NCBI GenBank assembly: GCA_949752745.1
Contig: OX457025.1
Coordinates: 99,869,587 to 99,933,586 of the forward strand
Source: Protula sp. h YS-2021
Taxonomy: Eukaryota > Annelida > Polychaeta > Sabellida > Serpulidae
Length of the DNA stretch: 64,000 nucleotides
Direction of reading: 5' to 3'
The notes below the pieces were generated by a model that worked only from the letters and a program-made list of their open reading frames with translations, was not told where the DNA came from and did no database searches. Of this stretch, positions 20,521-35,944 are shown in pieces; within the stretch, counting starts at the first letter, position 1, and every line of letters begins with the position of its first letter. A program made the position numbers and the translations under genes.

Positions 20521-21189
20521 CCTCGCTATTACGTCGCCGAGTCTTGCATAGTAACTGGTAGCAACTGTCAATCACTTCCTCTAAACCACCAATTTAAATT
20601 CTGAACTGTCACTCATTACAACTACGAGTAACGGGTGGAAACTGTCAATCACTACCTCTAAACCGCCATTTTAACTTCTGAACTGTCACTCATTACAAAT
20701 ACCCCGTTATCTTTTCAAAACGCATGTCCTCACACTATATAAATAAATAAAATTACCACATATCATATTCAATACATGAATTTTAAATTTTATTAGCAAG
20801 ATAGTCTCTTCGGGGTGGATTTTATAATTTGTTGTTTCTTAAAATCTCCTACCGAAAATTGCACTTACGTTAAGTGTAAATTTTAAATAAATTATACTAC
20901 TTTATTTTATACACATACATGAACACTACTATATTTTATACATGTAATTAGTTATGCAGTTTAAAGAACAATAATTCAAATAATTACAATGAATAAATAT
21001 ATAATACATATATAATTTTATGACTAGAAAATTAAAAGTCTGTTTTTTTAATTGTAAATTGTAAAAATGGATTTTACGTGCCTAAACCTATCCAATATTC
21101 AAAGAGACGATACAAGCAACGGAATAATTTAAATAATTTGAACCATTAAAAACAAAAAAATACCCTAAAATACAATGCAAGTACTATAA

Positions 21190-24140
21190 TTGAGATTAGA
21201 TATACATCACAGATATGCCTGACTAAATAAAAAGGTTTTGAGTTTTTTCTTGAACAATGTGTTGTTCATCTCTTTTCGAAATTCTGGTGGCAACGCATTC
21301 CACTTACGCGGTGCAGAACATACAAATGCTCGTCTCCATAGGATTTTATTCTGATTTTTTTTGGAACAACCAACAAGATATCCATCCTGACCGTAGATGC
21401 CTTGTTGGACAGTAGGGATTCAGTAACTTAGATAGACAGGAGGGCGCTGATAAATGTGTCGCTCTAAACGCCAGTAGCAAAATTTTGAAATCAATAAGTT
21501 GAACAATTGGTAACCAGTGGAGCTCTTTCAGGGTGGGTGTGACATGATCGAATTTCTGGTGGCCAGAAACTATACGCGCCGCGATATTTTGTATCAGCTG
21601 TAGCTGATTAATTCGGTATTTTGGAAGTCCGTTTCATATGGCATTTGCGTGGTCTAGTCTGGAAGACACTAAGGCATGAACTAATTTTTCACAGGCATCC
21701 TGGGATATAACTCGACGTATGGACCGAATATTCGGTAGATGAAATAAACATGTTTTGGACCATTGTGATACTTCTTTATCCATTGCCATGTACGAGTCAA
21801 ATATGACGTCGATATTTTTTGCCCTATCCGCAGGCAGAACTGTAGCTTCACCAATATTGATACTGTCGAGTTTCACATTTTTGTAAGCGGGTGGGATAAT
21901 TAACATTATCTCTGTATTCGAATCGTTCAGTTTTAATTTATTTTAGTCATCCATAGTCTGATTTCTTCAATACAATTTTCTAGTTTGTTTTTCGAGCTTT
22001 CGAGGTCAGTGAGATTATATTCAGCGGAAATGAGACGTATGGTTGGGTGTCGTCTACACAGATCTGAAAGTCAATAGCGCGTCTTTTCATGATGTCTTCA
22101 ACCGGAAGTGTGTGAATGTTATAGACCCATAACAGATCCTTGTGGGGGCCAAAAAGGAGAGCCATGTTCCCGATTGTTGCACTGTGAATAACAACAGCTT
22201 GTGATCTTCCCTTGTAGATACTCCTATAGCTAGCTTAAGACTGTGCCTTCGACACCTAGACGTTTCTGCAATCGCTGGAGTAGGATACCGTGGTCTATGG
22301 TGTCGAAGGCCGCTGATAAATGGAGCATTACAAGAATAATACCGCGCTCGTTGTCCATTGCTCAATGAATATCGTCGTGAATCCGCACTAGTGCTGTCTC
22401 CGTTCCATGACCAACTCTACACGCTGATTGAAACTTGTCGGTGGCGACCAATTTCACACATGTGTTTGTTCAGACTTTTTAATTATTTTTGACATGTGTC
22501 GAATATTAGAAACTGGACGGTATTTCTTTAGTTCTGCTGCGTTAAGACTCGGTTTCTTGATTAAAAGTCGCACCGGTGCTTGTTTTAAGGAATCGGGAAA
22601 CTGTCCTGACTTCAAGAATTGATTAACAATGCCAGTTATAACCGGCAGTAGACATGGTAGACATTTCTTCAGAAGCGGCATTGGATCTAGACTGCACGAG
22701 GCATTACTAGATTTGAGATTATTTTGGAAATTTCTACTTCATTGAAAGAGGCGAATTCCCAAAATTTCACTTCGCAGCATGGCTCTATGGAAGGGGAATA
22801 AGACGCGATTTTGCCATCCAAATTCATTCTTATAGGTTTAATTTTTTTCCACAAAAACGTCGTTGAAAAGGTTTGCTAGTTCGTTTTTGGATGAGTGTTC
22901 TGGCAGGATAGGTTTAGTTTTAGTTTGTGTTCATTTAAAATACCGAATAGCTTTTTTTGGTCGGAACCACATTCATTGATAAAGCTGGTATAGTAGATTT
23001 TCTTGGGATTGTGAAGAAAATTGGCGTAAGCTAGTCTTTTTTGCTTGAAATTTGTTTACGTTTTCGTCAGATTTTAATTGGCGCATGTCTTTTTCAGCTT
23101 CTTATCTTTCACGCTTTAATTCGACTATTTCCTCAGAATACCATGGTAGTTTTGGTCGAATTGTCACAAAAGAATGGCTGAATGTCGGAGGTTTTTATTT
23201 CTGTGCTGAAAGCATAAACAGCAGTGTGTTTGATTTTTCTATATAATATCCGTCTTCTTTCAAATCTGGGTTTTTATAATCAGAAATATCCATGTGGTCA
23301 GAAAAAGGGCGCTGAAAAATGTCGTTGAGAGAGTAATACGACACAATTTCATCTTCTGATCTAGCTATAATAAAATCTAGGGTGTGACCACCCTTGTGTG
23401 TTGAATGGTGACATGTGTGTCAGGCCTAATGATCTCAAGAGTGCAGTGATCGATCTAGTTTCAGAGTTATTTTTGTCGTTCCAGTGGATATTAAAGTCAC
23501 CTAAAATACACAGCTTTCTGGGTATAGCAATTACGTGCCCTTAAAATTTTGCAAAATTCGTTAAAAAGTCTGTAGATTTTAGTTTGTTTTTCTCTGAAGG
23601 CGGTGGCCTATATATTAAAAAAATGTTAATATTTCGTTGCACACTGAGGATTTTATCACCATCAGCTCAAAAGAAGGGTAGAGCAAAAATCGGTGAGTTC
23701 GGTCAGCACATTTTATTGACTTTTGAACAATTAGCGCGACTCCACCACAGCGCTTGCCAGTTTGCCCTGGTACCGCGGATCGTAGAGCAAGAGCATTGGT
23801 ATCCAAAGGCATCCATGTTTCAGTTAAAAACACATGGACAGTCTATTTTCACATATATGATCCAGGAGAACGTCAGTCTTGTTTTTTAATGCCTGGCAAT
23901 TTATTAGACCCTGGGAGAAGCACTCGCGCGCTGGTGCATGTTCTTGGAGATCAGTCTGTTTCAGGGTACTTATTCGTAGTAGATCAACTAGTTTGTTGAC
24001 CTCCTTTCGCAATGAATTGTGAACTAAAATGGAGGTAATCGTAATCAGATTGTGTTTGTCTACTCCACATCCATGTCGGTTAATAGATTTCCGTGCCCTA
24101 TGTATAGGCTGAATCGTAGTTCGACACATGATAAAAGTTT
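21190..24140 (-). mobile_element. CR1/L2-like non-LTR retrotransposon, decayed
   Basis: Reading down the minus strand: near 23920 QALKNKTDVLLDHICEN, then MFLTETW and GGVALIVQKSI (23830-23700), which mark the APE-type endonuclease. LPVITGIVNQFLKSGQFPDS and KKYRPVSN (22640-22480) open the reverse transcriptase. IDVIFDSYMAMD, SQWSKTCLFHLPNI and LVHALVSSRLDHANAI (21840-21640) are the RT C-terminal part. CSAPRKWNALPPEFR to FLFSQAYL (21330-21205) is the usual C-terminus. Many stops and frameshifts separate the blocks. The length (~2.95 kb) is close to full, with the 5' end unclear. Confidence 0.75.
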
Positions 24141-27100
24141 GAATGTAAATTCAAATAAGGTGCAATACGGTCCACCGTATTGATTGACATTTATGATCAC
24201 ATTTCAGAAAATATTTACATATGATTTTATCCTGACGCGTTAAACTCTCAAACTTTATTCTAAAATAGTTAATTTTACCAAAAATACCATTTCGTTCACT
24301 TAAATATATAAATTCGTAGTGATGTAAAATTTTAATAGATATTGAATACAATATCATCGGTTTCAAACATTTGTACATAGATTCAAAAGTTTCGAGAGTT
24401 AACAAATGCACGTCCTGCCACACACAGCTTACACACAGATTGAGATCGGCTTTCGGTTCCGATAATTTCGCGGTCCCCATAATGCTATTTAAAAGGACAT
24501 TCGGTTTTGATAATACCTAAAGAAAAGAGGCTTATGTGGTTCCGGATTTTCTGTTCAAACTGGAAAACTGTTATACAAGTATTTTTCTTTGTGTAGAACA
24601 ATTATGCTACAAAAAAAAGCTGTACTTACTGATCCGATGCAAAAATCTAGTATTTTCTAAATTATATCTGTGTTCATAAACTGAGAGAAGTCAAAGTACT
24701 TTTGTGAAAAATAATATGAAAAATACTGCTTCGTTTAAATGCAAGCGTGGAATTCCTCAACCATTGAAAGTCAAGAGTCAAGCTATCTCCTTCCTCCATT
24801 AGTCACCGGAATCCGCACTTATTTTACCTTAGTTTCTTTACAAAGAAAGGCAAATTTAGAGACCTTGATACCGTGGTCGAATTTGTTGTTGTGCAATAAA
24901 CGACATGTACACCAATTATTGTCTATGAGGCTGCCTATAGAACATGTAACATAAAGAATATAGTTATAAAGTGTGATGTAACATTTTATCACGACTTTAA
25001 TATAGGGGCATGTGTATGTACTGAAATTGCAATCTAAGCATCCACTTAATAAAAGTCGTCAAATAACGTTTGAAGACGCGTTAATAATTATATTCAATGT
25101 GTGATTTTGTGGGTGCAGAAACAGTCTACCTGTACTGCTTTCTTCATCAGAAGTCTTCCTCCAGACAGTTGTGGACCATATTAGTTGTCACAACTAATAC
25201 GGTCCTTCTTCCCTTCTCGGTGATTTGACAACTAACATAAAACGATAACATCCTCGTTCAGAGCTTGCAGAAAACTCTGTTTACGAAAATTGAAATATTT
25301 ACTGTATCAACTGTTGCTTGAGCTGTGTACGCGTGTTTACATAAGTTTCTAGAGACCAACTGTGAAGCCTTACGAATCCGTACTTTTCTATTTTATACAA
25401 TGTAACAGCTGCAGATAACAGTCGGTTACTTGGAGAGGAATAGACACATGTAAGCATCGTGTCTGAAACGTTTATTTATAAATAAAAAAGTTTTGCTTGG
25501 ATAAAAGGCAAATTTCATGTTTTATTTCATTTTAGCTTAATGTTTGCTCTTAAAGTTATTAGGCAGGCCCCAGTAGTATTTACAGTTTGAATAAAATGTT
25601 TGAATTAAACATCCTACCAAACTAAATCCGTGTTTGCAATACAGTTACTTCAACATGAATCTTACGTTCTCAAAAATCACACGTTTCGAAAATTTTACAG
25701 AAAAAACAATTTTTGATTGCTTGATACCATTTATTTTAAATCAACATTCTTTTTACAAAGCTTTTCATAAAGCTGCCTTGTGAACATGATTGACATAAAC
25801 AACGAATTTGGTTACAGAAGGATAAGTGACATTGGTACTAATTATGGTGTAAGTCCTGTCAACATACAACAATATGTGCAAATTTTCTAACTAAGGCCAA
25901 TTGATTGAATTGCGAATTAGTAAATAAATAAAGATTTTGAGCTATTTCAAACTTAAAATAGAACTTCGCTCAGTTCACCATATTTTAAACACTTGAAAAT
26001 TCAACAACGTGGATTATAGTATTCATTCGTTACGCTCTGTGTAACACTGTGCCGTCCAAACAAATATTAATTGCATATTGCGCCCTAAAACAAACACTTT
26101 TTTGCTTTTTTGCCTTTTTTCAACGATAACCTCTAGCAAAAGCCTCATTTCATCGATTTTCTGCCCTAAAGTTGGATTGACAATTTTTGTTAATATTTTT
26201 TTTTGCTGACACGTTACTGTATATTATTAATATAGTGTTTGTTAACCTGTTTTGTTATGGTATAGCTGTTAAATGGTGCTTGCTTGCATTGTTTGTCTGT
26301 CTTAATGTCCGTCTGTGGCCGTTTTTACTCCAACCCTGATAATCTTGTTTATCATGATATTTGTTATATAGATGGCTTACCGCAGTCGGTTGCTCGTAAT
26401 TTTGCTTTGACTATTGCCTTATTTCATGGTTGTACTGTCCGCATTCTTGAATTAGTTGTCAGTAGAGTAACAAAAAACTACTTGATCGATCATCAGCAAA
26501 TTTTAAACACATCTTAACCACTTCCATTTTTATCCCTTGTGGCATTTAAGCCTGTTGAACGATGGCTGGTTTATTATGTGTTGCTTACTCAATTCTTGAT
26601 GCAATCACGTGCTTAGATAATGATAAGAGTAATTATAATCTTCCCTTTGTTTATTCCGTTTATTGATAGATGGTCTAGACTTCGTGTTGGAAGATGTCAG
26701 TGGGGCTGCCATAATAATTAATTCCCCTGTTCTCTAACAGGCAAACAATATGCTATAATTGTTTAGCCCTTGTTGTCTTCTGTTGGCATGTATAGATATA
26801 TATACTGCTGAAATAATCTGTCTGGGGGAGTTTTCTGGAATGCGCAAAGTTATGATCCAAGGAAATTTATAACATTCTAGATATATCATTCGGAATGGTA
26901 TATAACAATTATAATTGTATATAATGCTATGTATGTAAATAGCTGAATAAAGTAAATCACTTTAAGTTCATAAATATAATAATGAGTTTCAGTAGGGTAT
27001 CGCCCCTCTGAATTATATCATTTAATAAACATTAACTAATTTAAATTTATTTGTGTTTTAATTATTAATGAAATACCTCGCTGTGAGTCAGAACGGCTCA

Positions 27101-27440
27101 CAGAGGTGTACTTCATGTGCTTTATTACGCTGGAAATGTGTACTTATGTTAGTTCTAACATAATTACAAAAATAGCACTTTTAGACAAATTCTTTACATT
27201 ACGCAGTTTGCAGTTGAATAACATGTTAGTGCAAGACTTGGTCCAAAATACAAATATAAACATTAAACACTGTTATATGAATTTTAATTTGACTTCAAAA
27301 GCAAGTGAAATTAAAATGTGTATCAACTATTGGCATATTTTCACATATAAATGTTATCCACATTGGTTATATTATCTGGTTTATGTTAACAGAAAAAACA
27401 GAAAATTTTAAGTGGATCAACAGATTCATGACTTAGAAGC
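24141..27440. other. AT-rich intergenic DNA, nothing recognised
   Basis: Short frames only. A small hairpin-like sequence (TTAGTTGTCACAACTAA) occurs near 25180-25200. No gene, RNA or repeat family is recognised in these 3.3 kb. Confidence 0.45.
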
Positions 27441-27446
27441 ACTTTC

Positions 27447-27452
27447 TTTATT
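27447..27452 (-). terminator. Polyadenylation signal of the C1q gene
   Basis: AATAAA on the minus strand begins about 42 bases after the C1q stop codon at 27495. Confidence 0.5.
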
Positions 27453-27494
27453 TTCACGTAACATCGTATTCAATCCTAAGCACAACACTGTGTT

Positions 27495-29809
<2,315 letters not shown>

Positions 29810-31875
29810 TATTTCTAAAGCTTAGATGAAACGCAAATATGTTTAACAAATAACATGCAAATAACTAATCCTGCCCTGTTCAAGTAACTATACTGTCGTA
29901 ATATTTATTTTAACCGTTCCGACAATTTTCCTTCGAAGACTTATTAGAGAAATCTTATTACAAGATACATTGCTATCTTATGACCATGCATGATAAGTGT
30001 TGACAAATTGCTGTACCATTCTACTTAGTTTCCATGCGGGGTGTGGTATGTCAGACTCAACTTCAGTAGAACTGTCTGTTTCCAAACTGACCTTGGACTC
30101 ATTTGCAACGGAAACTAAGTCATACCGAAATATCAAAGATTCCAACAATAGATTTAGGGTCGTGGTTACTACATTACATTTTATTTAACTCCACATCAGT
30201 TTGTCAATGAGGTTATAATTCACTTTATATCCTGTGATATCTCAGATATAAGGATTTTTTACTTTTAGTATTAAAATTTAAGATCATCATGAAGATGACG
30301 ATTTGTCCCTATGTATTACCTTAATGGGATTAAACCTAAAACCACTCTATCGATCTAATTTTCATGTCATATCACCTTATCCGTCACCTTTACCTGGGGT
30401 ATAAACAAAATGACAAGTAAGATCAAGAACAAAGGGTAAAATATAATTGAAATTTCACAGAGAAGCTTGTATATATTATGGTATTAACAGTTGGGCCTTT
30501 GCACATTATGACTGTTTTAATGCACAAACGATCCTGACCTTATAAAAACGTCAGAGTAATTTTCTGCAAACAACCTTTATCAATCTGATGCGCTGTGAAC
30601 TGGGATAGGTTGTTTGATATTGATAATGTGATCAGATCCTTGCATTGTACATACGCATAACAAGACATCTGGTGCATTCACACAGTCGCACAAGCAAGTC
30701 ATACATGTTAAATTACAAGCCAATTACTTTGCTTTTAGAAATGGTAAATGACATTCATAACGTTGCTTCAGTTAAAATCTTTCAACAGGTTTTAAGAGAT
30801 TTAAGTCATATTTATTTTGTTATTGGTTAAACTCGAAAACCAGCTCGAAGTATTCGATAGCTAATTTATATCCTCAAAAAATAGTTATGTTCTGTCAACT
30901 ATGGTCTATTTGTAGCATACGCGCATATAATCTACAAAAGCGGATGCATTTAAATTCTCATTTCCGTATTATGATAAAAGTGTTAAATAAAACAAAAGTT
31001 ATACTGCAAACACTAAAGTAATCTACTGCCTGCCTCTTTTATACAATCATGCCACCATCACAACTTATGTTTATATTTTCGACATGAATTTAAACTACAT
31101 AGTATCTCGAATATGCATCTTACTTGTATTTGACTTGCACTTGTTTCAAGATTTCCATTTCCTATAGTTCTTTTTAAATATCTCTTTTTACACATCTAAC
31201 CACCGACACCGTTTTTTCCTAGGAGAAAGTTTTTCCAATACACTGTTTTCCCCAACTATGAATGCTGAATAGGTTAACAAGTAAGAAATAAAACGCAGAT
31301 GCACAGCGCTTTCTCTTTCATTCTGTATAAAAGCCTGTGCTTTTAGAAGCAACGACATAACAGCAATAAGGAAATATGTATGTTCACATTACTTAAGATT
31401 TAGAGCAAAAACAAGGCTGTTGACCTCCGGCAGTCCCGTTGAAGAGCAGTATTATTCTTCAATTCATACATTGGTACGTTGTTTTACCTGATAATATTAC
31501 AAACAATAAAACACGCTTCCCTTTAATGACATGTTCGTTATAGATTCAGAAGCAATCACCAGCGATGAAAAAGTATAAGGATTGAGGCAATATCAAAATT
31601 CACAACACGACTTGAGGGCAATAAAAAGTCTAACTCAAAAAAGTGACGAAGATGTGCTGTCACCTGAGATTTGCTTTATACTGCCTACTGGTAAAAGGGT
31701 AGCTTGATGGAGGGGTGCTTGACAAAGAGCCACCCTCAACGAAATTTACTAATACGTTCTGTAGTATGTGCTGGTTCAACCTCTAAAGAAATGCAATTGT
31801 GTATTCAAAAAAAGAATAGCGACATGCTGATGCAATTATCGCGGTATAGAAACGGATCAATCTTGCCTAACTAAT
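29810..31875. other. AT-rich intergenic DNA, nothing recognised
   Basis: Region upstream of the C1q gene. Its promoter should be here, but no clear TATA element or other feature was picked out. Confidence 0.4.
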
Positions 31876-32554
31876 CTATTGTGCTTGGGTAAGAAAGATA
31901 ACAATGCATCTTACAGCGATAAGCGTAAAAAATATGAATCGCTTCAAGCAATGTAAATAACTACTATGTTTGAAAACGTTTGTCCTGACTGTTATCAACA
32001 AGAATTTGGCTACCTTCTCGTACATGAAACGAGGCTCGTGTTTCATCGATTTGAGACTAGATTTGAGACTCTGAACCATTCGCTCTACTAAACCGTTTCA
32101 TGATGGTTTAAAAGGGCTCGTAGTTTTGTGAATAATCATATAAAGTTTCAGAAATTTCTGGAAGGCTTCTGAATGGAAGGTGGTACCTCTGGCCATCTGG
32201 AGTGTGCGTCGCCTATTACGATGAACATATGGCCTTGAAAAGGTCCTGCGAAATCAATGTGGATCCTTTTCCATGGATGACTTGGTCATTCCCAGGGGTG
32301 AGCTGTAGCTCTTGTTGGAGTTTTGCTTACCTCTAAGCAACTTGGGCACATTTTATCTTGCGTTTCGATATCTCTGTCGATACTGGGCCACCAAATGTAC
32401 GATCTAGCCATTTTTTCATTTTCACCATACCAGGATGGGCACTATGGAGTTTTTGCAGGAAGGTTCTCTGGAATTTTCCGGAATAACAATTCTGTTTCCA
32501 TGCAGCAGATTCCCTTGTGAAATGAATAATTCTGATTCATCACATTTGTCAGGG
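31876..32554 (-). pseudogene. Gypsy pol: integrase remnant
   Basis: Minus strand, from 32550 down: NLLHGNRIVIPE and LHSAHPGMVKMKKW (the HHCC zinc region), then a short gap and RGTTFHSEAFQKFLKLYMII and NGLVERMVQSLKSSLKSM (32150-32030), the second half of the DDE catalytic core. KFLLITVRTNVFKHSS follows. In-frame stops and shifts occur near 32300 and 32110. The element is cut off after 31876 and no 3' LTR was found. Confidence 0.7.
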
Positions 32555-32574
32555 GTAACCAGAGGAGCTCTCAG

Positions 32575-33054
32575 ATGATAAGAGCAAGTACAAACAAAAC
32601 AGCAAATGGGATACTCACCATGGCGGACGACTGGAAGCTGCTAACTGACCTTAAACGGCAGCTAAGATTTCCTGAAGAAATTGCTGTGACAAATTTAAGA
32701 CCAGATGTCATACTCTTCTCCAGTAAGCAGCAAATTTGCGTCATTATAGAGCTAACCATTCCATGGGAAGACAGGATTGAGGAGGACTACGAGAGAAAGA
32801 TGCTTAAGTACACAGAGCTAACCGACCAGTGCCGAGCAAACGGTTGGAAGACATGGTGCTTTCCCGTTGAAGTAGGCTGCCGAGGTTACCCAGGAAATTC
32901 GCTATGGAGAACGTGGAAGACATTAGGCATCGTTGGCAAAGAAAGGCATAACGTGGTTAACGAAGCCGAGAAAAGAGCGGAATCTGCAATCGCTATGGAT
33001 ATGGAGAAGGAAAGGCGAAAGATCGACAGCAGAAGTAGCCACAAACTCCCCTGA
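32575..33054 (+). pseudogene. PD-(D/E)XK-like domain fragment
   Basis: The key stretch NLRPDVILFSSKQQICVIIE, followed by LTIPWEDRIEEDYERK and a WKTWCFPVEVGCRGYPG block, resembles a domain repeatedly seen in uncharacterised, retroelement-linked proteins of cnidarians and molluscs. The Asp, the following Glu and the adjacent Thr have the spacing of a PD-(D/E)XK nuclease core, though the Lys is not obvious. A frame change near 33040 leads into a CKVCRSTEHQTLAERCP zinc-like motif in the next frame. Nuclease activity is inference only. Confidence 0.45.
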
Positions 33055-33184
33055 AGCCACACAGCTGACTCGTCCCGTGATTTCTGACGCTCGGGAGAGT
33101 CAGATGTGCAAAGTCTGCAGATCCACCGAACATCAGACGCTAGCAGAAAGATGTCCGATGCGCCTAACCACACCATTAACAGAC

Positions 33185-33669
33185 GTAACACCATTTAAAG
33201 GCAAAGACGACGTCCTAAGTCATTTCTACCCATGCCAAGTGACAGTGTTTGAACCAGATTCCGGTCCTCTGAACACGCGTACCAGTTCATTAAGGCGAAG
33301 TTCTACGGCCGAGACGGGCTTGCAGAGAATAAATGTAAGCAGACGACAGCGTGTGCTGCCAAGAGACTAGAGAAGAGATTACCTGCTGAGCAATCCTGGG
33401 ATAATGAGAAGCTTGACGTCATGAGGGAAATAATTAGAGCCAAAGAAAGAGACGTTCCCGCATATAGACGTAAACTCCTAGAGCCAAGAACTGTAATCGC
33501 GGAGGCAGTCCCAGGAGACATCTACTGGTCTAGTGGGCTCTCCAAAGAGCAGATTGTCTGGGCCAAGATGAGCCATTGGCCGGGGAAAAACGTCATGGGA
33601 ACTTTACACATGGAATTAAGAGACGAAATCAAACGAGTACGACGGGATTTTGCTAGTGAAGCTAGATGA
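33185..33669 (+). pseudogene. NADAR (YbiA-like) domain, frameshifted
   Basis: Blocks match the NADAR family in order: FKGKDDVLSHFYPCQVTVF (33200-33250), SEHAYQFIKAKFYGRDGLAE (33265-33325), AAKRLEKRLPAEQSWDNEKL, then MREIIRAKE, GDIYWSSGLS and GKNVMGTLHMELRDEI (to 33630). The first block is in a different frame from the rest, so a single-base shift lies near 33260. NADAR proteins are N-glycosidases acting on ADP-ribose or riboflavin-pathway intermediates. In invertebrates the domain often rides on mobile elements. The copy is probably inactive. Confidence 0.6.
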
Positions 33670-33835
33670 GTGTGGATAGATAGTGAAATATAGCGTGCCA
33701 CCCCTGAGGTAGTTAGGAATGATCACCCTAGCTGACAAGCCAGACAGAGCGCGTAGCACCCTAATCGTCGAAACGCGTGTTGAAGTCTGGTCGGTGCCTG
33801 AAGAACCAAAGGGGTTTGCTGTATCAAGACAGTAT

Positions 33836-34529
33836 TTATAGGTATTCTTTTGAATGATAAGGGGAAAAATTTCCTTCAACTTTTGCGGGCCAGCCATTTC
33901 TTGTAAATTCGGAGACAAGTTACAATACCTTGTCTTTTGATGTTGCTTGTGCAATTTGCTTGAAAGAAATCGAAAGTTGTCGAGTAGGGCAGCGTAGAAT
34001 ATTGCTCTTTCTTCTGATGAATTTTCTGGCTTACCGGAAGGGTTGTCTACTTAAACTGTCAGCGTGTGCGTGTTCACTTCTGTTTCGGAATTCAATTTCA
34101 TAATTATACCCAGCAAGGAAATTGGCGTACCTGTGCATCCGCTAAGCCGTAGTTGTTGAAATGCCTTTTTTGAGATTGAAGATAGAAACCAAAACTTTGC
34201 AGTCGGTAACCAGAGTAAATTTTCGGGCAAACAGGTATATGTTGAATTTCCTGATGCTTAAAACAATCCTGAGGGCTCTCGATCAATTTGAGAATAATTT
34301 TGTTCAGCTTTTGACAGTGTCCGGGGTGCAATACTAATAGGGCGTTTGCTTCCATCTGGGTAGATATGTGAAAAAAAAACACCAGAAATACCTTTGATAA
34401 TGCGTCCCACTGCAGTCGAAGCGGCAATTTCGGATCATAATGGGCTAAAACGAGATCAGATGTGATGAGATCTTTCGTTTTCTGGAATATCTTGAATCTG
34501 TAATTTACCAATCCCGTATCAAGCTCCAT
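33836..34529 (-). pseudogene. Gypsy pol: RNase H and N-terminal integrase remnant
   Basis: Minus strand, from 34500 down: FQKTKDLITSDLVLAHYDPK and LPLRLQ (start of RNase H), then in other frames RTLSKAEQNYSQID and KFTLVTDC (34300-34190), the central RNase H motifs. ATSKDKVL and NGWPAKVEGNFSPYHSKEY (33930-33840) begin integrase. At least three frameshifts and several stops are present. The protease and most of the RT are missing between this piece and gag. Confidence 0.65.
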
Positions 34530-34586
34530 TTTGAAACGTTACCATTTATTTTAGGACTGATCGCAATGGATGAACATTTCTTCTCG

Positions 34587-35450
34587 CTAGTTTTGTCCTC
34601 CCAAATAGCTGAGATCTGAACAGGAAGTGCTGTCACCACTAGATTCCTCGCCTTCAGTGGTCACCTCATCGTCGTCAGCATAGAAAACTTTCTTCTTTAG
34701 TTTTCGCTTCTTAAACTGGTCTTTTCCGATCTTTTTGCCTTCAGAAGATGACTTACCGGATTTCTTCACCTTGCATCTTCTCTTATTGTGGTCTTTCTTA
34801 CCGCAGTTGTGACACTTTTCGTCCTTAAAACGGCAATCCTCAGGACCATGGCCATTCCTACCGCACCTGAAGCAACGGTTTCCAGCATTCCTCTGCAACT
34901 TGTTAACACTTGCCGATGCTCTCTGATCTCTGATACATCCTTCATAGCCATTTCCATTGTGATGGCTATCTCTCTGAACTTCTGGTAGATCAAATTCTTC
35001 TCTGATAACAATCTTTTCAGGACATTTTTGCTCTTTATACCACATACCAGTTGATCTCTTAGATGTTCTACCAGACAAATTTACAATGCTCTTTCAATTT
35101 TTGGAGGACACCCACGTTATCTGTCACGGACTCATCGACACCTACTCGTCTGTTTTTGACGCTTGTAGATTCGGTATCTCTCTGCTATCACGCTGGGCTT
35201 GGGACTAAGATGCTCCTGTAGCAACTTACCAAATTGCTCAAACGTCTTTGTCGATGGCTTGTCCGGTGAACACAGGCTATGTAGCAAGGAATATGTTTTA
35301 GCGCCAATCAGACTAAGAGTCACAGCAACTTTTTTTCTCATCAGCCACGTTGTTGGCAATGAAATACTGCTCTAGCCTCTGTTGGTACAGCTCCCAGTCA
35401 CTAGCAGTCTCACCAAAAGGTTCCAGTCGCCCGATCAATTATACCATGAT
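34587..35450 (-). pseudogene. Gypsy gag with two zinc knuckles
   Basis: Minus strand: GRLEPFGETASDWELYQQRL and EQYFIANNVADEK (35430-35340), VAVTLSLIGAKTYSLL (35330), FEQFGKLLQEHLSPKPSVIA, then a basic region and two CX2CX4HX4C knuckles (CFRCGRNGHGPEDC and CHNCGKKDHNKRRC, about 34890-34790). The protein ends in a Lys-rich and acidic tail. Frameshifts occur near 35345 and 35130. The architecture is typical of invertebrate Gypsy gag. Confidence 0.75.
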
Positions 35451-35567
35451 TCAGCAGTCAACTTAAGCAAACACTAACTTTTCCGTTATCTTCGGCACTA
35501 TCCTCTGCGTCTTACTTCTCCACCAGATCTTCGTTGGCACACCGAACAGAATTTGCTCGTCGCCATT

Positions 35568-35839
35568 TGTTCTGTGTGCGAGGTGGTCACAGGGAAACAC
35601 TTCATAAATTAAACAGACGCTAAGTTGCCGACATGTTTTATTTACAACCGGAAGTAACTCGCACTGGCTACATATATACACAAAAAAAATTTGCGAAACA
35701 GCCAGTTAAAACAAAATCACCACCGCTGTGTAAATAGCTCTCCTGCGTTTGTTTACTTCCGCCTTTTTGACAGCTTGAAAGTGAAAGGGCGAGTAAGAAC
35801 AGAATTGAGGTTACGTAACCAGATATTATGCACATAACA
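35568..35839 (-). mobile_element. 5' LTR of the Gypsy element
   Basis: On the minus strand the putative LTR begins TGTTATG at 35839 and ends ACA at 35568, about 272 bases. It is followed by AATGGCGACGAG, a primer site like that at 127-140, which suggests that both Gypsy pieces belong to related lineages. The matching 3' LTR was not found. Confidence 0.5.
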
Positions 35840-35944
35840 GCTTTTTACTCCACAGATTTTAAATGCTAGAGCCCCTATCCATGGTTTGTACTGTTTAGAT
35901 ACTTAGTTTGTAACATCTACAGCGGACCTTGTCTTGGGTCCAAG

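Larger units (their letters stand above)
32560..33835 (+). mobile_element. Inserted cassette: nuclease-like plus NADAR domain, splitting the Gypsy element
   Basis: The segment lies on the opposite strand, between the Gypsy N-terminal integrase (ending PYHSKEY on minus near 33840) and the HHCC part (starting near 32550). Its coding parts run 32575-33669, followed by ~165 bases of non-coding 3' sequence. I infer a retrotransposed or transposed fragment of a larger element that has lost its 5' part. No poly-A tail or target-site duplication was recognised. Confidence 0.5.

Noticed and set aside
26284..26517. 77-residue plus-strand frame
   Set aside because: No family resemblance and no flanking gene signals.
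33185..33669. NADAR as a working host enzyme
   Set aside because: A frameshift splits the domain and it lies inside a transposon insertion.
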